Below are positions 11,925-22,304 of a DNA stretch of 64,000 nucleotides, in pieces (position 1 is the first letter of the stretch; every line of letters starts with the position of its first letter). Position numbers and translations under genes: made by a program. The stretch is from Piscirickettsiaceae bacterium (GTDB lineage: Bacteria > Pseudomonadota > Gammaproteobacteria > Nitrosococcales > Methylophagaceae). Location of the stretch: positions 248,001 through 312,000 of the forward strand of contig JAIBDZ010000001.1 of the NCBI GenBank assembly GCA_024685975.1, in the 5' to 3' direction. The notes beneath the pieces were generated by a model, which saw nothing but the letters and a program-made list of their open reading frames with translations, was not told the DNA's origin and did no database searches.

Positions 11925-11978
11925 ATGAGAAAGGATTATCTCAGTATTAATTTGAATGAAGTGAGTTTTTATGTCTGA
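11925..11978 (+). CDS. Possible 17-codon leader peptide overlapping the cold-shock gene
   Basis: ATG at 11925 opens [17 protein letters not shown] and stops at 11976-11978, seven bases inside the cold-shock gene in another frame. It has a better Shine-Dalgarno (AAAGGGGAT, about 8 bp upstream) than the cold-shock ATG itself. If translated, it could couple or regulate cold-shock translation. I know no matching peptide, so this rests on ribosome-site quality and overlap alone. Confidence 0.35.
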   Translation: MRKDYLSINLNEVSFYV

Positions 11979-12183
11979 ACGTGTAGTTGGAAGCGTTAAG
12001 TGGTTTGACGCAGCAAAAGGTTTTGGTTTTTTAGAACGTGAAGGTGGCGATGATGTTTTTGTCCATTTCCGTGCCATTAAAACTGAAGGTTTTAAAACCC
12101 TAGATGAAGGTCAACAAGTCGAGTTTACCGTCACTAAAGGCGATAAAGGTTGGCAAGCTGAAGATGTGGTCCCTGTAAGTTAA
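11971..12183 (+). CDS. Cold-shock domain protein (CspA family)
   Basis: A 70-residue single-stranded nucleic-acid-binding protein. RNP1-like KGFGFL and RNP2-like VFVHF are present ([26 protein letters not shown]), followed by [20 protein letters not shown]. This is the complete five-strand cold-shock fold at standard CspA length, acting as an RNA chaperone in the cytoplasm. Its leader is about 200 bp, AT-rich, and carries the short ORF at 11925. Its own ribosome site (GAAGTGAG) is weak. The terminator hairpin at 12199-12231 lies inside the 3' end of the convergent mutM gene. Which Csp paralogue it is cannot be decided. Confidence 0.93.
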   Translation: MSERVVGSVKWFDAAKGFGFLEREGGDDVFVHFRAIKTEGFKTLDEGQQVEFTVTKGDKGWQAEDVVPVS

Positions 12184-12186
12184 ATA

Positions 12187-13011
12187 TTAGCTTGATTGAC
12201 ACAAAGGGCAATAAAATGTTGCCCTTTGTGTTTCTTTATAATGTTGGATGATGCTTCCGCAATGGAGGCAAGGTTCGTCTTTTCGTCCATAAACATTCAA
12301 CTGCTGAGCAAAATAGCCTGGTTTGCCATCTGATTGGGTGAAGTCTTTGAGTGTTGTACCGCCTGCTTTAATCGCTTTTGTTAATACGCACTTTATCTGT
12401 GTCGTTAAGGTATCGTATTGTTGTTGCGTTAATGCTTGAGCTGGTGTCTTAGGATGGATTCGTGCAAGAAATAAACTTTCATTAGCATAAATATTACCAA
12501 CACCAACGACCACTTTTCCATTCATAATTAATGTTTTAATGCTGCAACGTTTTCCACGACTCTGCTGGTAAAGGTATTGACTATTGAAGTCTTTTTCTAA
12601 TGGTTCAGGGCCCAGATGGCTAATTAGAGGATGTTCACTAATAGCATCGGATGTCCATAGAATCGCACCAAAGCGTCTTGGATCGGTATAACGCATTAGT
12701 CGGTCATTATTGAGAATAATATCAACATGGTCATGCTTGTTAGGCGTATTTGCCGCTGCAGCAGGTAATACACGTAAACTACCCGACATACCTAGATGAA
12801 TCAGTAAGATCCCGTTCTCGCACTGGAGTAAAATATATTTAGCTCGTCTCTCGACATGTTGAATGACTTGTTTGTTTAGCAGATCTGGAAGATCTGGATC
12901 GATAGGCCAGCGTAATGATGGTTGCCTGACGATAACTTGCTGAATCTGTGTTTGTTCAAGGTATGGTTTGATTCCTTGGCAAGTGGTTTCAACTTCAGGT
13001 AACTCAGGCAT
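12187..13011 (-). CDS. mutM: Formamidopyrimidine-DNA glycosylase
   Basis: It removes 8-oxoguanine and formamidopyrimidines from DNA and nicks the abasic site. The start PELPEVETT provides the catalytic Pro (after Met removal) and Glu. The beta-hairpin Lys lies in LLIHLGMSGSLRV, and the H2TH region in VVGVGNIYANESLF. The C-terminal zinc finger is CLHC...CPLC. At 274 residues it is full length. It is the last gene of a tightly packed minus-strand chain, starting 2 bp after the DUF4340-like gene. In E. coli mutM follows rpmBG directly; here a five-gene block lies between. Confidence 0.95.
   Translation of the reverse strand: MPELPEVETTCQGIKPYLEQTQIQQVIVRQPSLRWPIDPDLPDLLNKQVIQHVERRAKYILLQCENGILLIHLGMSGSLRVLPAAAANTPNKHDHVDIILNNDRLMRYTDPRRFGAILWTSDAISEHPLISHLGPEPLEKDFNSQYLYQQSRGKRCSIKTLIMNGKVVVGVGNIYANESLFLARIHPKTPAQALTQQQYDTLTTQIKCVLTKAIKAGGTTLKDFTQSDGKPGYFAQQLNVYGRKDEPCLHCGSIIQHYKETQRATFYCPLCQSS
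12199..12235 (+). terminator. Hairpin terminator for the cold-shock gene, inside mutM
   Basis: ACACAAAGGGCAA pairs with TTGCCCTTTGTGT (13 bp, 7-base loop) and is followed by TTCTTT. It serves the plus-strand cold-shock gene. It also encodes part of the last zinc-finger segment of mutM on the other strand, so two functions share the bases. Confidence 0.75.
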
Positions 13012-13013
13012 AA

Positions 13014-13871
13014 CTACTCTATAGGCAATAATAATTGTTGATAAATGGCGTGTGGAAATTGATAAACCAAACCAGCGTTGAAGTTGGTGATCATAACATT
13101 ATTACTGTCTATCTTAATGGCGAGTTCACTTTTCCCATGTTTGGTGTTCCATGACGCATTGATGTTGTTTTCAGTGTTATGGTATTGAGATAAAGGTATG
13201 ACTTGCATCGCTTGGGCATAGTGCCAATGGTCAATCAAAGTGGTTAACTTATCCATTGAACGCGGAGGAGAGCTGTGCCATTGCCCATCTATTTTATTGA
13301 GTGTGATGGTTTGATCGCTGATTTGACCTTCTTGTGTTAGAGGCAGTGTTAATGAGGTCAGTATCGTATTTTTAGCTAAGAGCTGATTATCGATAAAATT
13401 AGTTGCTGCGCTGTTGAGCAAGGGATAAACAGTATCTTCTAATAAATAAAGTTTGTTTTGGTGACGGACATAACGGTAATGATGGAGTGGATCAATATCG
13501 CCGAAAATAAAGCGAGAGTGATTCAGTATTAATGACATGCTGTGTTCATGAAAGCCAAACACGGTCATATCCTGCTCTGGTTTAATAGTTTGTTGTCGAT
13601 AGATTGGTTGCGACAATAATGATAGTAATAATTGAATACGAGTGTGATTGGCGGGTGCTGAAAAAGGGGAGTCGATTTGCCAATGCGCATTGTGTTGAAT
13701 GAGATTTAATGCGGCATGGCCATTTTTTTCTATCGTGATGATGTTGATGTCATCAGGATGTATTGTGCTAATGCTTTGGAGCGGCTCATCAATAACATCT
13801 TGGTTTAAATAAAAATATAAACCTAATAATACTGAAAATAATACTAGGTTAATGACAAAGGCTTTTTTCAT
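13014..13871 (-). CDS. DUF4340-like membrane-anchored protein of a Gld-type ABC system
   Basis: A 285-residue protein with one N-terminal helix (FVINLVLFSVLLGLYFYL). The rest is a beta-rich periplasmic domain with repeated short strands (INIITIEKNG, HWQIDSPFSAPANHTRIQLLLSLL, MSLILNHSRFIFGD, HYRYVRHQNKLYLL). This matches the DUF4340 pattern that often follows GldG-type ABC components. It overlaps the upstream gldG-like gene by 4 bp and is followed by mutM 2 bp later. The biochemical role is not known to me. The family call rests on layout and context. Confidence 0.65.
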   Translation of the reverse strand: MKKAFVINLVLFSVLLGLYFYLNQDVIDEPLQSISTIHPDDINIITIEKNGHAALNLIQHNAHWQIDSPFSAPANHTRIQLLLSLLSQPIYRQQTIKPEQDMTVFGFHEHSMSLILNHSRFIFGDIDPLHHYRYVRHQNKLYLLEDTVYPLLNSAATNFIDNQLLAKNTILTSLTLPLTQEGQISDQTITLNKIDGQWHSSPPRSMDKLTTLIDHWHYAQAMQVIPLSQYHNTENNINASWNTKHGKSELAIKIDSNNVMITNFNAGLVYQFPHAIYQQLLLPIE

Positions 13872-15208
13872 TGGCGGCGCCTATACCACCAGAGTCCAAG
13901 CCCAACTAGTAATAATAAGGCAGGTAGGACGACAAAAAAACCAAGGCCAATAAATAAGGAGGCAGTATTACTGAGATTAAGTTGATTATCTGTCGTGTGT
14001 TTGACGGGAATATGAATCAGTGCATCATCTTGTGCAAGCCAATCCATGAGCGCGATGCCGAGCTCAGAATTAGAGGCATTGCCTAAAAAACTATTGGATA
14101 AAAAGTCGCCATCACCAATAACAGCAATACGTTGTTGAGCGCTTGTTTTTGAGCTTAAAACGTAGGCTAAGTTAAGTGGCCCCATCATATCTCCATCATC
14201 TGAATAGGTGGCTTGTTGACTAGGATTACGATCACTCCACACATTATCTGGTGTCGTTAATAGTGCGTCATAATGCCATTTATCAACGGCAGACAGGACT
14301 GACATAGCTGTTGCCTGTGGGAATAAGGTGACGCTAGAAACTGCTTGGCTGATAGGATGTTGAGCATAATCTGTTACTAATGCATTCAATGGATCGGCTA
14401 TACCTAGAAAAGCAGTATTGGGATCAGTGATGGTCCCTGGAATCATTTCCAGACCTAAGTATTCGGCTAAAGCATTCAGTGATTCAGGCTGGTCTGGCTC
14501 AGTTAGCCACAATAAATTACCGTCATCATCGAGATAACGTTGGATGATGGCGATTTCACCTTCTAGCCAGTTTGTTTGCGGGCTTGCTATGATGACAGCG
14601 GCCGTATTTTGAGGGATATGTGGGTGAGTGACTAAATTAATGGACTTAAGTTTAAACCCTTTTTGTTTGAGTTGGTCTGCCCATAAGCTCAGATTAAAGT
14701 TAGCTTGGTGATCAGGGCGGCGTTCGCCATGACCCTCAATAAATACCAGCCACTTGTCTTGCTCTCGCGTCACGGCCATGATGGCATTGGTAATGGATTG
14801 TTCGGACAAATCAAAGGTATGCTGTTGGCGTTCCCCTTTTGAAAACACTATCTCACCTTGTTGTTGAATATTGTGTAAGCGAACTAAATCTGGAGAAAAG
14901 TCAGGATCAATATAATGGATGGTCAGTTGATTTGAGAGAGATTGGTAGCGATTCAGCAAGTTGACGATGCTTTGACGATAATCATGGTTAGGACTAATAA
15001 AGACTTGAATTGTTACGGGCTCGGTCAATTGACTGACAAAGTCTTGTGTCGTGTTAGATAAGCTATGGCGTTGATTACTGGTAACGTCAAATGGCGTATC
15101 GCTTTGTATTGCTAACTGAGATAATAAAACGGCGAATGCAATTAATAAAGCATAAAAAATACCATTTTGTAACTTGATATGGCGTTGTGTTTTCCGGTTC
15201 AGTTTCAT
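13868..15208 (-). CDS. GldG-type auxiliary subunit of an ABC transporter
   Basis: A 446-residue protein of the 'ABC-type uncharacterised auxiliary' (GldG-like) family. An N-terminal helix (FYALLIAFAVLLSQLAI) is followed by a large extracytoplasmic domain (FDVTSNQRHSLS, VTIQVFISPNHDYR, WLVFIEGHGERRPD, LWLTEPDQP). A C-terminal helix (LFIGLGFFVVLPALLLLVGLGLWWY) ends in RRRQ. GldG is named for Bacteroidetes gliding motility, but homologues occur widely in non-gliding bacteria with ABC-2 permeases. It sits one base after the permease gene and overlaps the DUF4340 gene, so the subunits are probably made together. The substrate is unknown. Confidence 0.8.
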   Translation of the reverse strand: MKLNRKTQRHIKLQNGIFYALLIAFAVLLSQLAIQSDTPFDVTSNQRHSLSNTTQDFVSQLTEPVTIQVFISPNHDYRQSIVNLLNRYQSLSNQLTIHYIDPDFSPDLVRLHNIQQQGEIVFSKGERQQHTFDLSEQSITNAIMAVTREQDKWLVFIEGHGERRPDHQANFNLSLWADQLKQKGFKLKSINLVTHPHIPQNTAAVIIASPQTNWLEGEIAIIQRYLDDDGNLLWLTEPDQPESLNALAEYLGLEMIPGTITDPNTAFLGIADPLNALVTDYAQHPISQAVSSVTLFPQATAMSVLSAVDKWHYDALLTTPDNVWSDRNPSQQATYSDDGDMMGPLNLAYVLSSKTSAQQRIAVIGDGDFLSNSFLGNASNSELGIALMDWLAQDDALIHIPVKHTTDNQLNLSNTASLFIGLGFFVVLPALLLLVGLGLWWYRRRQ

Positions 15209-15209
15209 A

Positions 15210-15950
15210 TTAATTAAGACGCTGATCGTTGAGCTTATGAATGGTCAACGCTAAAAAAAGTGCAATAATAATCAGATAATAAGCGATATCTTGACTATGA
15301 ATATCACCTTGAATAATACCGCTAAAATGACTGAGTAAAGAGAGCCAGCTTAACCAACTGTCTTGAGCTGTATTGCCGGCCCAATCAATGATCCATAATA
15401 AAAAAAGAACACTAAAAGTAGTCATGGCGGCCACAGCTGGGTGCTGAGTAAGAGACGATAAAAATAATCCGATGGCAGTAAAACTTGCGACAAGTAAGAA
15501 TAAGCCACCTAAACCAGCAAACAAGGCATAGTAGTCTAACTCTGTAGCGACGGATAAAGAGAGCGGCATGAGTTGCGTGATGCTTAATAAGATAACAAAA
15601 AAGCCTAATGCCCCTAAATATTTTCCTAGCACAATTTGGGTTGCTGATAAGGGTGCAGATAATAATAAAGGGAAACTATCATTACGGAACTCTTCTGCGA
15701 GCAAACGCATGGTAATAAGAGGCGTAATAATTAATAAAATAATAGCAGTATCAGAAAATAATGTTGTTGCTACTAATTGTGTCACACCAGGTGCACCGGG
15801 GATGGCAGCAATTTTACCTTGAACTTGCAGAAAATAATCGACGTGGCTAAGAAACAGATAAGCCAATATTAACTGTGTTAAAGCCAAAACCAACCAGGCG
15901 AATGGCGAGGCAAATAAACGATAGAGTTCATGGCGAGCTAGTGTGATCAT
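15210..15950 (-). CDS. ABC-2 type transporter permease (GldF-like)
   Basis: An inner-membrane subunit of 246 residues with six predicted helices, for example FAWLVLALTQLILAYLFL, TAIILLIITPLITM, FVILLSITQLMPLSLSV and DIAYYLIIIALFLALTI. MITLARHELYRLFASPFAWL at the N-terminus and LLAEEFRNDSFPLLLSAPLS are typical of GldF-type ABC-2 permeases. ATG at 15950 overlaps the ATPase stop as ATGA, so translation is coupled; a further-upstream start would run into the ATPase. It works with the ATPase and the GldG-like protein next to it. Substrate unknown. Confidence 0.82.
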   Translation of the reverse strand: MITLARHELYRLFASPFAWLVLALTQLILAYLFLSHVDYFLQVQGKIAAIPGAPGVTQLVATTLFSDTAIILLIITPLITMRLLAEEFRNDSFPLLLSAPLSATQIVLGKYLGALGFFVILLSITQLMPLSLSVATELDYYALFAGLGGLFLLVASFTAIGLFLSSLTQHPAVAAMTTFSVLFLLWIIDWAGNTAQDSWLSWLSLLSHFSGIIQGDIHSQDIAYYLIIIALFLALTIHKLNDQRLN

Positions 15951-16882
15951 TGTTGAGGACGTTCTTGTTGGATTATGTTCATAAACACTTCCTCTAAGGA
16001 GTGTTGTTCTGGCGTCATCATGGTTAATTTCCAATCATGGGTCACGGCTTGAGCCAAGATAGTCTGTGTTGGGTTGTGGTCTGGCTGGTAGTGTAGTTTG
16101 AAACGTCCTTCTGATAAAGCTGTTGTGGTGATAACACCTGCAATTTCTGTGAGTGTTTGTATTGCTGGCGGGGCTTCAAATTGCACTAATAAATGTGACG
16201 ATGAGAGTTGTGCTTGCAAACTTTGTGTTGAGCCCTCAAACATTAATTCGCCCTGATTAATAATTTTGACCTTGTCACACAGCATTTGAACTTCAGGTAA
16301 AATATGGGTCGATAAAATCACACTATGTTGTTGGGCAATATCTTTAATCAGGTGGCGAATTTCCAGAATCTGAATAGGATCAAGTCCTGATGTTGGTTCA
16401 TCTAAAATGACCACAGCAGGAGTATGGATGATCGCTTGTGCGATGCCAACACGTTGTTGATAGCCTTTGGATAAATGTCCAATAAGGCGATGGGTAACTT
16501 GGGTTAAACCACAACGTTCAATCGCTATTTCGATGGCTTGTTTTCTTTGTTGTCTTGGAATGGCATGAAGCTTGGCGCAAAAGCGTAAAAACTCTTTGAC
16601 GGTGAGTTCTTTATAGAGCGGTGGTTGTTCAGGTAAATAGCCAATATGGGCTTTGGCTTGTTTAGGGTTAGCCAATAAGTCGATACCATTGATCATGATT
16701 TCGCCTTCACTGGGTGCTAAGTTTCCCGTCAGCATTTTCATGCTGGTACTTTTCCCCGCACCATTGGGGCCTAAAAAGCCTAAAACCTCACCTTGATGAA
16801 CCTCAAAATCAAGTTGTTTAACAACTTGGTGTTGTCCAAAATAACGTGATAATGATTTGGCTGACAGTAGAGGGGTGCTCAC
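15947..16882 (-). CDS. ABC transporter ATP-binding protein (GldA-like)
   Basis: A 311-residue ATPase. Walker A is GPNGAGKST, the Q-loop lies in IGYLPEQPPLY, the signature is LSKGYQQRVGIAQA, Walker B is AVVILDEPTSGLDP, and the switch His is in ILSTHIL. A C-terminal extension (about 220-311) is typical of ABC-2 exporters. It energises the permease in the next gene. GTG at 16882 overlaps the stop of the EAL-HDOD gene (GTGA), so the signalling protein and transporter may be made together. Confidence 0.88.
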   Translation of the reverse strand: MSTPLLSAKSLSRYFGQHQVVKQLDFEVHQGEVLGFLGPNGAGKSTSMKMLTGNLAPSEGEIMINGIDLLANPKQAKAHIGYLPEQPPLYKELTVKEFLRFCAKLHAIPRQQRKQAIEIAIERCGLTQVTHRLIGHLSKGYQQRVGIAQAIIHTPAVVILDEPTSGLDPIQILEIRHLIKDIAQQHSVILSTHILPEVQMLCDKVKIINQGELMFEGSTQSLQAQLSSSHLLVQFEAPPAIQTLTEIAGVITTTALSEGRFKLHYQPDHNPTQTILAQAVTHDWKLTMMTPEQHSLEEVFMNIIQQERPQQ

Positions 16883-18111
16883 GGTGTTGCTTGTAATCCT
16901 TTAGCGGTTTGACTCGCCCAATCACTGGCATCGAGATAGGCTTTATTTACTTCTGTGACGGTTAATGTCGTGGGTATATGTTTAATCGTACCTCGCTCAT
17001 GAGAGCGGATAAAACTAATCAATTGACCTAAATCACCAGTACTTTCTTCCAGTGCTAGTTTAACAGACTCTGAAATGGGTAATGCCTTGAGTAAGAAGGG
17101 CATAGGTTTATTAAACAAAGCATCGGCAATGGAGAATAATCCCAACATAAATGCTGTATCGTTATCACAGCTAAATTTGGCAGCAAGTAGTTCAGCCATT
17201 CTAGCGCGAATCAACCCTGTCGTCAGTTGTTCATTTGCCATTTGACTCTCAACATTAGAAAAGACAATGATGCTCGTCCAAGACTTGATGGTATTTAAGC
17301 CTAGATAAATAACGGCTTGGCGTAATGAATCAACTTTTTTCGGTAAGGCCAATGCCGCAGAGTTGAGATAACGTAATAATTTATAACTTAAGGTGACATC
17401 TTGTTTAATGAGTAACTCGATTTCTTCGACAGTGATGCCGGGACGCTGGAGTTCTTTTAGAATTTTCAGTGCGGTTATTTTGCTATTTGGTAGTGGTTTA
17501 TCATCAATGACTGTGGGCTTGCAAAAGAAATAACCTTGATAGTAATCAAAACCAAGTTGTTGGCAGAACTGGTGTTGTTCGTGGGTTTCGACCTTTTCTG
17601 CGAGCAATTTGACGTGATGTTTTTTGAGGATCTTAACATGCTCTATTAGCTCTTTATCTGATAAAGCGAGCAAGTCTATTTTTATGATCTTCGCGCACTC
17701 GATTAGGGGTTCTGTATCGGTATGATAAATAAAATCATCTAATGCGATGGTGTAACCTTCGGAGGCGAGCCGTTTCACGCCTTCGATGACCTCATCGTCA
17801 ATGGCGATATCTTCTAATATTTCTAAGACGACTTGGTTGGGACTAAACGGGACGGGTATTTCACCTGTGATAAAAGCGCGAGTTAAATTGATGAATCCTA
17901 ATTTATTATTGAGAACACGATCGATACCAAACTCTAAAAAAGTAGTTGAAATGACTTGACTAGTAGCGATATCGCCATTTTCTACGGTGACGCCTGACAG
18001 ATTAGCTTGATTGCTACGAAATAATAATTCATAAGCGAATAGGTCGAGTTGCTTATCAAAAATAGGCTGCCTTGCCAAAAATAAGGTGTTGTCAGTATTT
18101 TCTAAAGACAT
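16879..18111 (-). CDS. EAL-HDOD signalling protein with degenerate EAL motif
   Basis: A 410-residue soluble protein. The N-terminal half is an EAL domain of the YuxH type. The signature position reads YELLFR instead of EALLR, and the later DDFIYHTD and IIKIDLLAL segments remain; the full catalytic glutamate/aspartate set of active c-di-GMP phosphodiesterases is not seen. The C-terminal half is an HDOD domain (VTLSYKLLRYLNSAAL, AVIYLGLNTIKSWTSI). Such proteins usually act as adaptors rather than enzymes. It is the first gene of a chain continuing through the ABC exporter to mutM, with a 4-bp overlap to the ATPase gene. Confidence 0.85.
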   Translation of the reverse strand: MSLENTDNTLFLARQPIFDKQLDLFAYELLFRSNQANLSGVTVENGDIATSQVISTTFLEFGIDRVLNNKLGFINLTRAFITGEIPVPFSPNQVVLEILEDIAIDDEVIEGVKRLASEGYTIALDDFIYHTDTEPLIECAKIIKIDLLALSDKELIEHVKILKKHHVKLLAEKVETHEQHQFCQQLGFDYYQGYFFCKPTVIDDKPLPNSKITALKILKELQRPGITVEEIELLIKQDVTLSYKLLRYLNSAALALPKKVDSLRQAVIYLGLNTIKSWTSIIVFSNVESQMANEQLTTGLIRARMAELLAAKFSCDNDTAFMLGLFSIADALFNKPMPFLLKALPISESVKLALEESTGDLGQLISFIRSHERGTIKHIPTTLTVTEVNKAYLDASDWASQTAKGLQATP

Positions 18112-18195
18112 TGTCGTCCTTAATCTGTTGTCACTATAAGGTGAGTATGGCGTATTTCAAACTCAATAGGGTTATTATCATAGCAACTTTTGTCA

Positions 18196-18227
18196 AAAAA
18201 AAACCTGCACTAAGGCAGGTTTTTTTA
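18196..18227. terminator. Bidirectional terminator between rpmG and the EAL-HDOD gene
   Basis: AAACCTGC (18201-18208) pairs with GCAGGTTT (18215-18222) around ACTAAG. It is flanked by an A-run on the left and a T-run on the right, so it can stop transcription in either direction. It should stop the rpmBG transcript before the EAL-HDOD chain. Confidence 0.85.
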
Positions 18228-18249
18228 ATCTTTATCGATGTTAAGAAGT

Positions 18250-18405
18250 TTATTTGATTTTAGCTTCTTTATACATGACATGTTTACGTACTACTGGATC
18301 AAACTTTTTAATTTCTAATTTTTCCGGCATGGTACGTTTGTTTTTATCAGTGGTGTAGTAATGACCTGTACCCGCTGATGAAACTAATTTGATTTTATCG
18401 CGCAT
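18250..18405 (-). CDS. rpmG: 50S ribosomal protein L33
   Basis: A 51-residue ribosomal protein: [19 protein letters not shown], then [18 protein letters not shown] and the tail [14 protein letters not shown]. Length and sequence match the Cys-free, zinc-independent form of L33. GGAGAATATC places a good ribosome site in front of ATG at 18405. It follows rpmB after 9 bp, as in most proteobacteria, and ends in the bidirectional terminator at 18196-18227. It is part of the large subunit near the E site. Confidence 0.96.
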   Translation of the reverse strand: MRDKIKLVSSAGTGHYYTTDKNKRTMPEKLEIKKFDPVVRKHVMYKEAKIK

Positions 18406-18414
18406 GATATTCTC

Positions 18415-18651
18415 CTAAACTTTTTCGCCGCGTGCACGGATATCTGCTAATACAGTATCGATGCCTTTCTTATCGATAATGCGTAGGCCGTGATTACTGA
18501 CTCTTAATTTAACCCAACGATTTTCAGACTCAACCCAAAAACGATGTGGGTGTAAGTTAGGAAGAAAACGACGACGTGTTTTGTTATGGGCGTGGGAAAC
18601 GTTGTTACCAGTCATTGGACGTTTACCTGTTACCTGACATACTCTGGCCAT
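18415..18651 (-). CDS. rpmB: 50S ribosomal protein L28
   Basis: A 78-residue large-subunit protein: [34 protein letters not shown] and [18 protein letters not shown] are diagnostic. It lacks the CxxC pairs of zinc-type L28. A strong ribosome site (AGGAGCAGG region) precedes the ATG. First gene of rpmB-rpmG; the tlpA-like gene upstream ends 120 bp away. Confidence 0.97.
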   Translation of the reverse strand: MARVCQVTGKRPMTGNNVSHAHNKTRRRFLPNLHPHRFWVESENRWVKLRVSNHGLRIIDKKGIDTVLADIRARGEKV

Positions 18652-18771
18652 GTTAGAACCTGCTCCTGATGGACTTTTAACTAATTAGGAAGAGCGACCA
18701 ATACGCCCACCTGCATCTACAAAGCAGGACTTTATACCATAGTTAATTTATATTGTGTAATGGAATTATTG

Positions 18772-19281
18772 TTATGCTGGCGAAAGCCCCATTGCATTTA
18801 GCTTTTCACGAAGCAGGTGAAAATCCATTGTGCCAATTTTGCGCATGACAATTTCACCATTTGGGTCGATTAAAAAGTGGGTCGGCGTGACGCGAACACG
18901 GTTGAACGCAGCAGCAATATCGTCATTATGATCCCATGTGATAGTGTACGGTAATTGCTTTTGTTGACGCATGGCTTCGATATGTTCAGGTGAATCATAT
19001 GACATTGCCACACCAATCATCGCTAAGCCTTTTTCACTATATTCTTGATACAAGGCATTAAGCTCCGGCATTTCTTGTACACAACCCGGACAGTCAGTCG
19101 CCCAGAAGATCATTAACACCGGTTGCTCGGCATATTGGCTTAGCGTGTGATGCTGACCATCAATATCTTCAAAACTGATATCTGGAGCTGCTTGTGTTTG
19201 ATTGTTTTTCAACCATGTAATGGCAAAAAGCAAAATAAATAAAGTGACAATAAAAAGTAACGGTTTATTGATCGTTTTCAT
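18772..19281 (-). CDS. Membrane-anchored thioredoxin-like protein (TlpA/ResA type)
   Basis: A 169-residue protein with an N-terminal helix (PLLFIVTLFILLFAITWL) anchoring a periplasmic thioredoxin domain. The redox site is ATDCPGCVQEMP (CPGC). The cis-Pro loop lies in RVTPTHFLIDPNGEIVMRKIG. It is expected to reduce or shuttle periplasmic disulfides, for example in cytochrome c maturation or redox defence. ATG at 19281 (MKTINKPLL) is chosen because it puts the basic residues directly before the helix; a start at 19320 would add 13 residues. It follows gatA where gatB would often lie. Confidence 0.85.
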   Translation of the reverse strand: MKTINKPLLFIVTLFILLFAITWLKNNQTQAAPDISFEDIDGQHHTLSQYAEQPVLMIFWATDCPGCVQEMPELNALYQEYSEKGLAMIGVAMSYDSPEHIEAMRQQKQLPYTITWDHNDDIAAAFNRVRVTPTHFLIDPNGEIVMRKIGTMDFHLLREKLNAMGLSPA

Positions 19282-19356
19282 TGTTATATAGCTCACGAAA
19301 ATGGAATGTGTATGTGACACTTATCAAGTGTGATAAGTGCCACGATAGAACAAAAT

Positions 19357-20811
19357 TTAAGCAAATGCTGAAGGCGATTGTTGATGCCAGTCTGTTGCTT
19401 GTTGGTAACGGTGAGCGACATTAAGAATGCGGCCCTCTTCGAAATAGTTACCAATGATTTGTAAACCAACGGGAAGACCATCAACAAAGCCTGCTGGAAT
19501 CGATACGCCGGGTAAGCCTGCTAAGTTAGTGCTGATAGTGTAAATATCAGCAAGGTACATCGCGACAGGATCGTCTGTTTTTTCACCTAATTTGAAGGCT
19601 GTTGTTGGTGCTGTTGGACTCATGATGACATCAACTTCTTCAAACGCCTGTTGGAAGTCACGACTGATTAAACGACGGCTTTGCTGGGCTTTTAAGTAAT
19701 ACGCATCGTAATAACCGGCAGACAGAGCATAAGTACCGGTCATAATGCGGCGTTTCACTTCTGGTCCAAAACCTTCGCCACGTGAACGTTGGTATAAGTC
19801 GAGTAAATCTTTAGGATCGTCACAACGGTGTCCAAAACGAACGCCATCCATACGCGATAGGTTCGATGAACATTCAGCTGGTGCAACAACATAGTATGTT
19901 GGTACAGCTAAGCCTGTATTCGGCAAGCTGATTTCATGGACCGTCGCGCCTAAGGACTCGTACATTTTAATCGCAGTATCAATGCTGGCAGCGACTTGGG
20001 CATCGAGGCCTTCACTGAAGTACTCTTTAGGTAGGCCAATTTTAAGGCCTTCAAGGCTGTCGTTTAATGTTGCTGTGTAATCTGGCACATCGCGCTCTAC
20101 GCTGGTGGAGTCACGGGTATCGAATCCAGCCATTTCATTGAGTAATAAAGCGGCATCTTCGGCATTTTTAGCCATAGGGCCTGCTTGGTCTAAGCTTGAT
20201 GCAAATGCAATCATGCCATAACGCGATACACGGCCATAAGTGGGCTTTAAACCTGTTAGGTTACAGAGTGATGCCGGTTGACGAATTGAACCGCCTGTAT
20301 CTGTGCCTGTTGCGATAGGCGCTAGGTTAGCGGCAACAGCGGCAGCAGAACCTCCCGATGAACCGCCGGGAACACATTGTTGGTTCCAAGGGTTTTTCAC
20401 TTCGCCGTAAAAACTGGTTTCATTGGATGAACCCATCGCGAATTCGTCCATATTTGTTTTGCCTAACATGACCATGCCGGCATCGTTAATTTTTTCGACG
20501 ACAGTGGCATTGTAGGGCGAAATAAAATTATCTAACATTTTTGATGCACAGCTGGTACGAACACCTTGCGTGCAGAAAATATCTTTGTGGGCAAGCGGAA
20601 TACCGGTTAATTTTCCGGCTGTTTTATTGCTGAGTCGTTCATCAGCTGCTTTAGCTTGAGCCAGCGCTTGATCATGACAAACGGTGATGTAGGCATTGAG
20701 TTGCTGGTTATGCTGGTCAATGCGATCAAGATAGTGCTGGGTTAATTCAACACTGCTGATGTCACCATTATGTAAAGCGGCAGAAAGTTGTGAAAGAGAT
20801 TGGGTGTGCAT
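19357..20811 (-). CDS. gatA: Glutamyl-tRNA(Gln)/aspartyl-tRNA(Asn) amidotransferase subunit A
   Basis: A 484-residue amidase that releases ammonia from glutamine for tRNA-bound glutamate/aspartate amidation. The amidase signature is [20 protein letters not shown]. The Lys-cisSer-Ser triad is visible: Lys in LAHKDIFC, Ser in GGSSGGS, and Ser in [12 protein letters not shown]. It follows gatC by 12 bp. The expected third gene, gatB, is not downstream: a thioredoxin-like gene follows 76 bp on. GatA needs GatB to work, so gatB must lie elsewhere in the genome. Confidence 0.96.
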   Translation of the reverse strand: MHTQSLSQLSAALHNGDISSVELTQHYLDRIDQHNQQLNAYITVCHDQALAQAKAADERLSNKTAGKLTGIPLAHKDIFCTQGVRTSCASKMLDNFISPYNATVVEKINDAGMVMLGKTNMDEFAMGSSNETSFYGEVKNPWNQQCVPGGSSGGSAAAVAANLAPIATGTDTGGSIRQPASLCNLTGLKPTYGRVSRYGMIAFASSLDQAGPMAKNAEDAALLLNEMAGFDTRDSTSVERDVPDYTATLNDSLEGLKIGLPKEYFSEGLDAQVAASIDTAIKMYESLGATVHEISLPNTGLAVPTYYVVAPAECSSNLSRMDGVRFGHRCDDPKDLLDLYQRSRGEGFGPEVKRRIMTGTYALSAGYYDAYYLKAQQSRRLISRDFQQAFEEVDVIMSPTAPTTAFKLGEKTDDPVAMYLADIYTISTNLAGLPGVSIPAGFVDGLPVGLQIIGNYFEEGRILNVAHRYQQATDWHQQSPSAFA

Positions 20812-20823
20812 AATAAGGCCTGA

Positions 20824-22282
<1,459 letters not shown>

Positions 22283-22304
22283 CATTTTGACGTAAACTAT
22301 TAAG

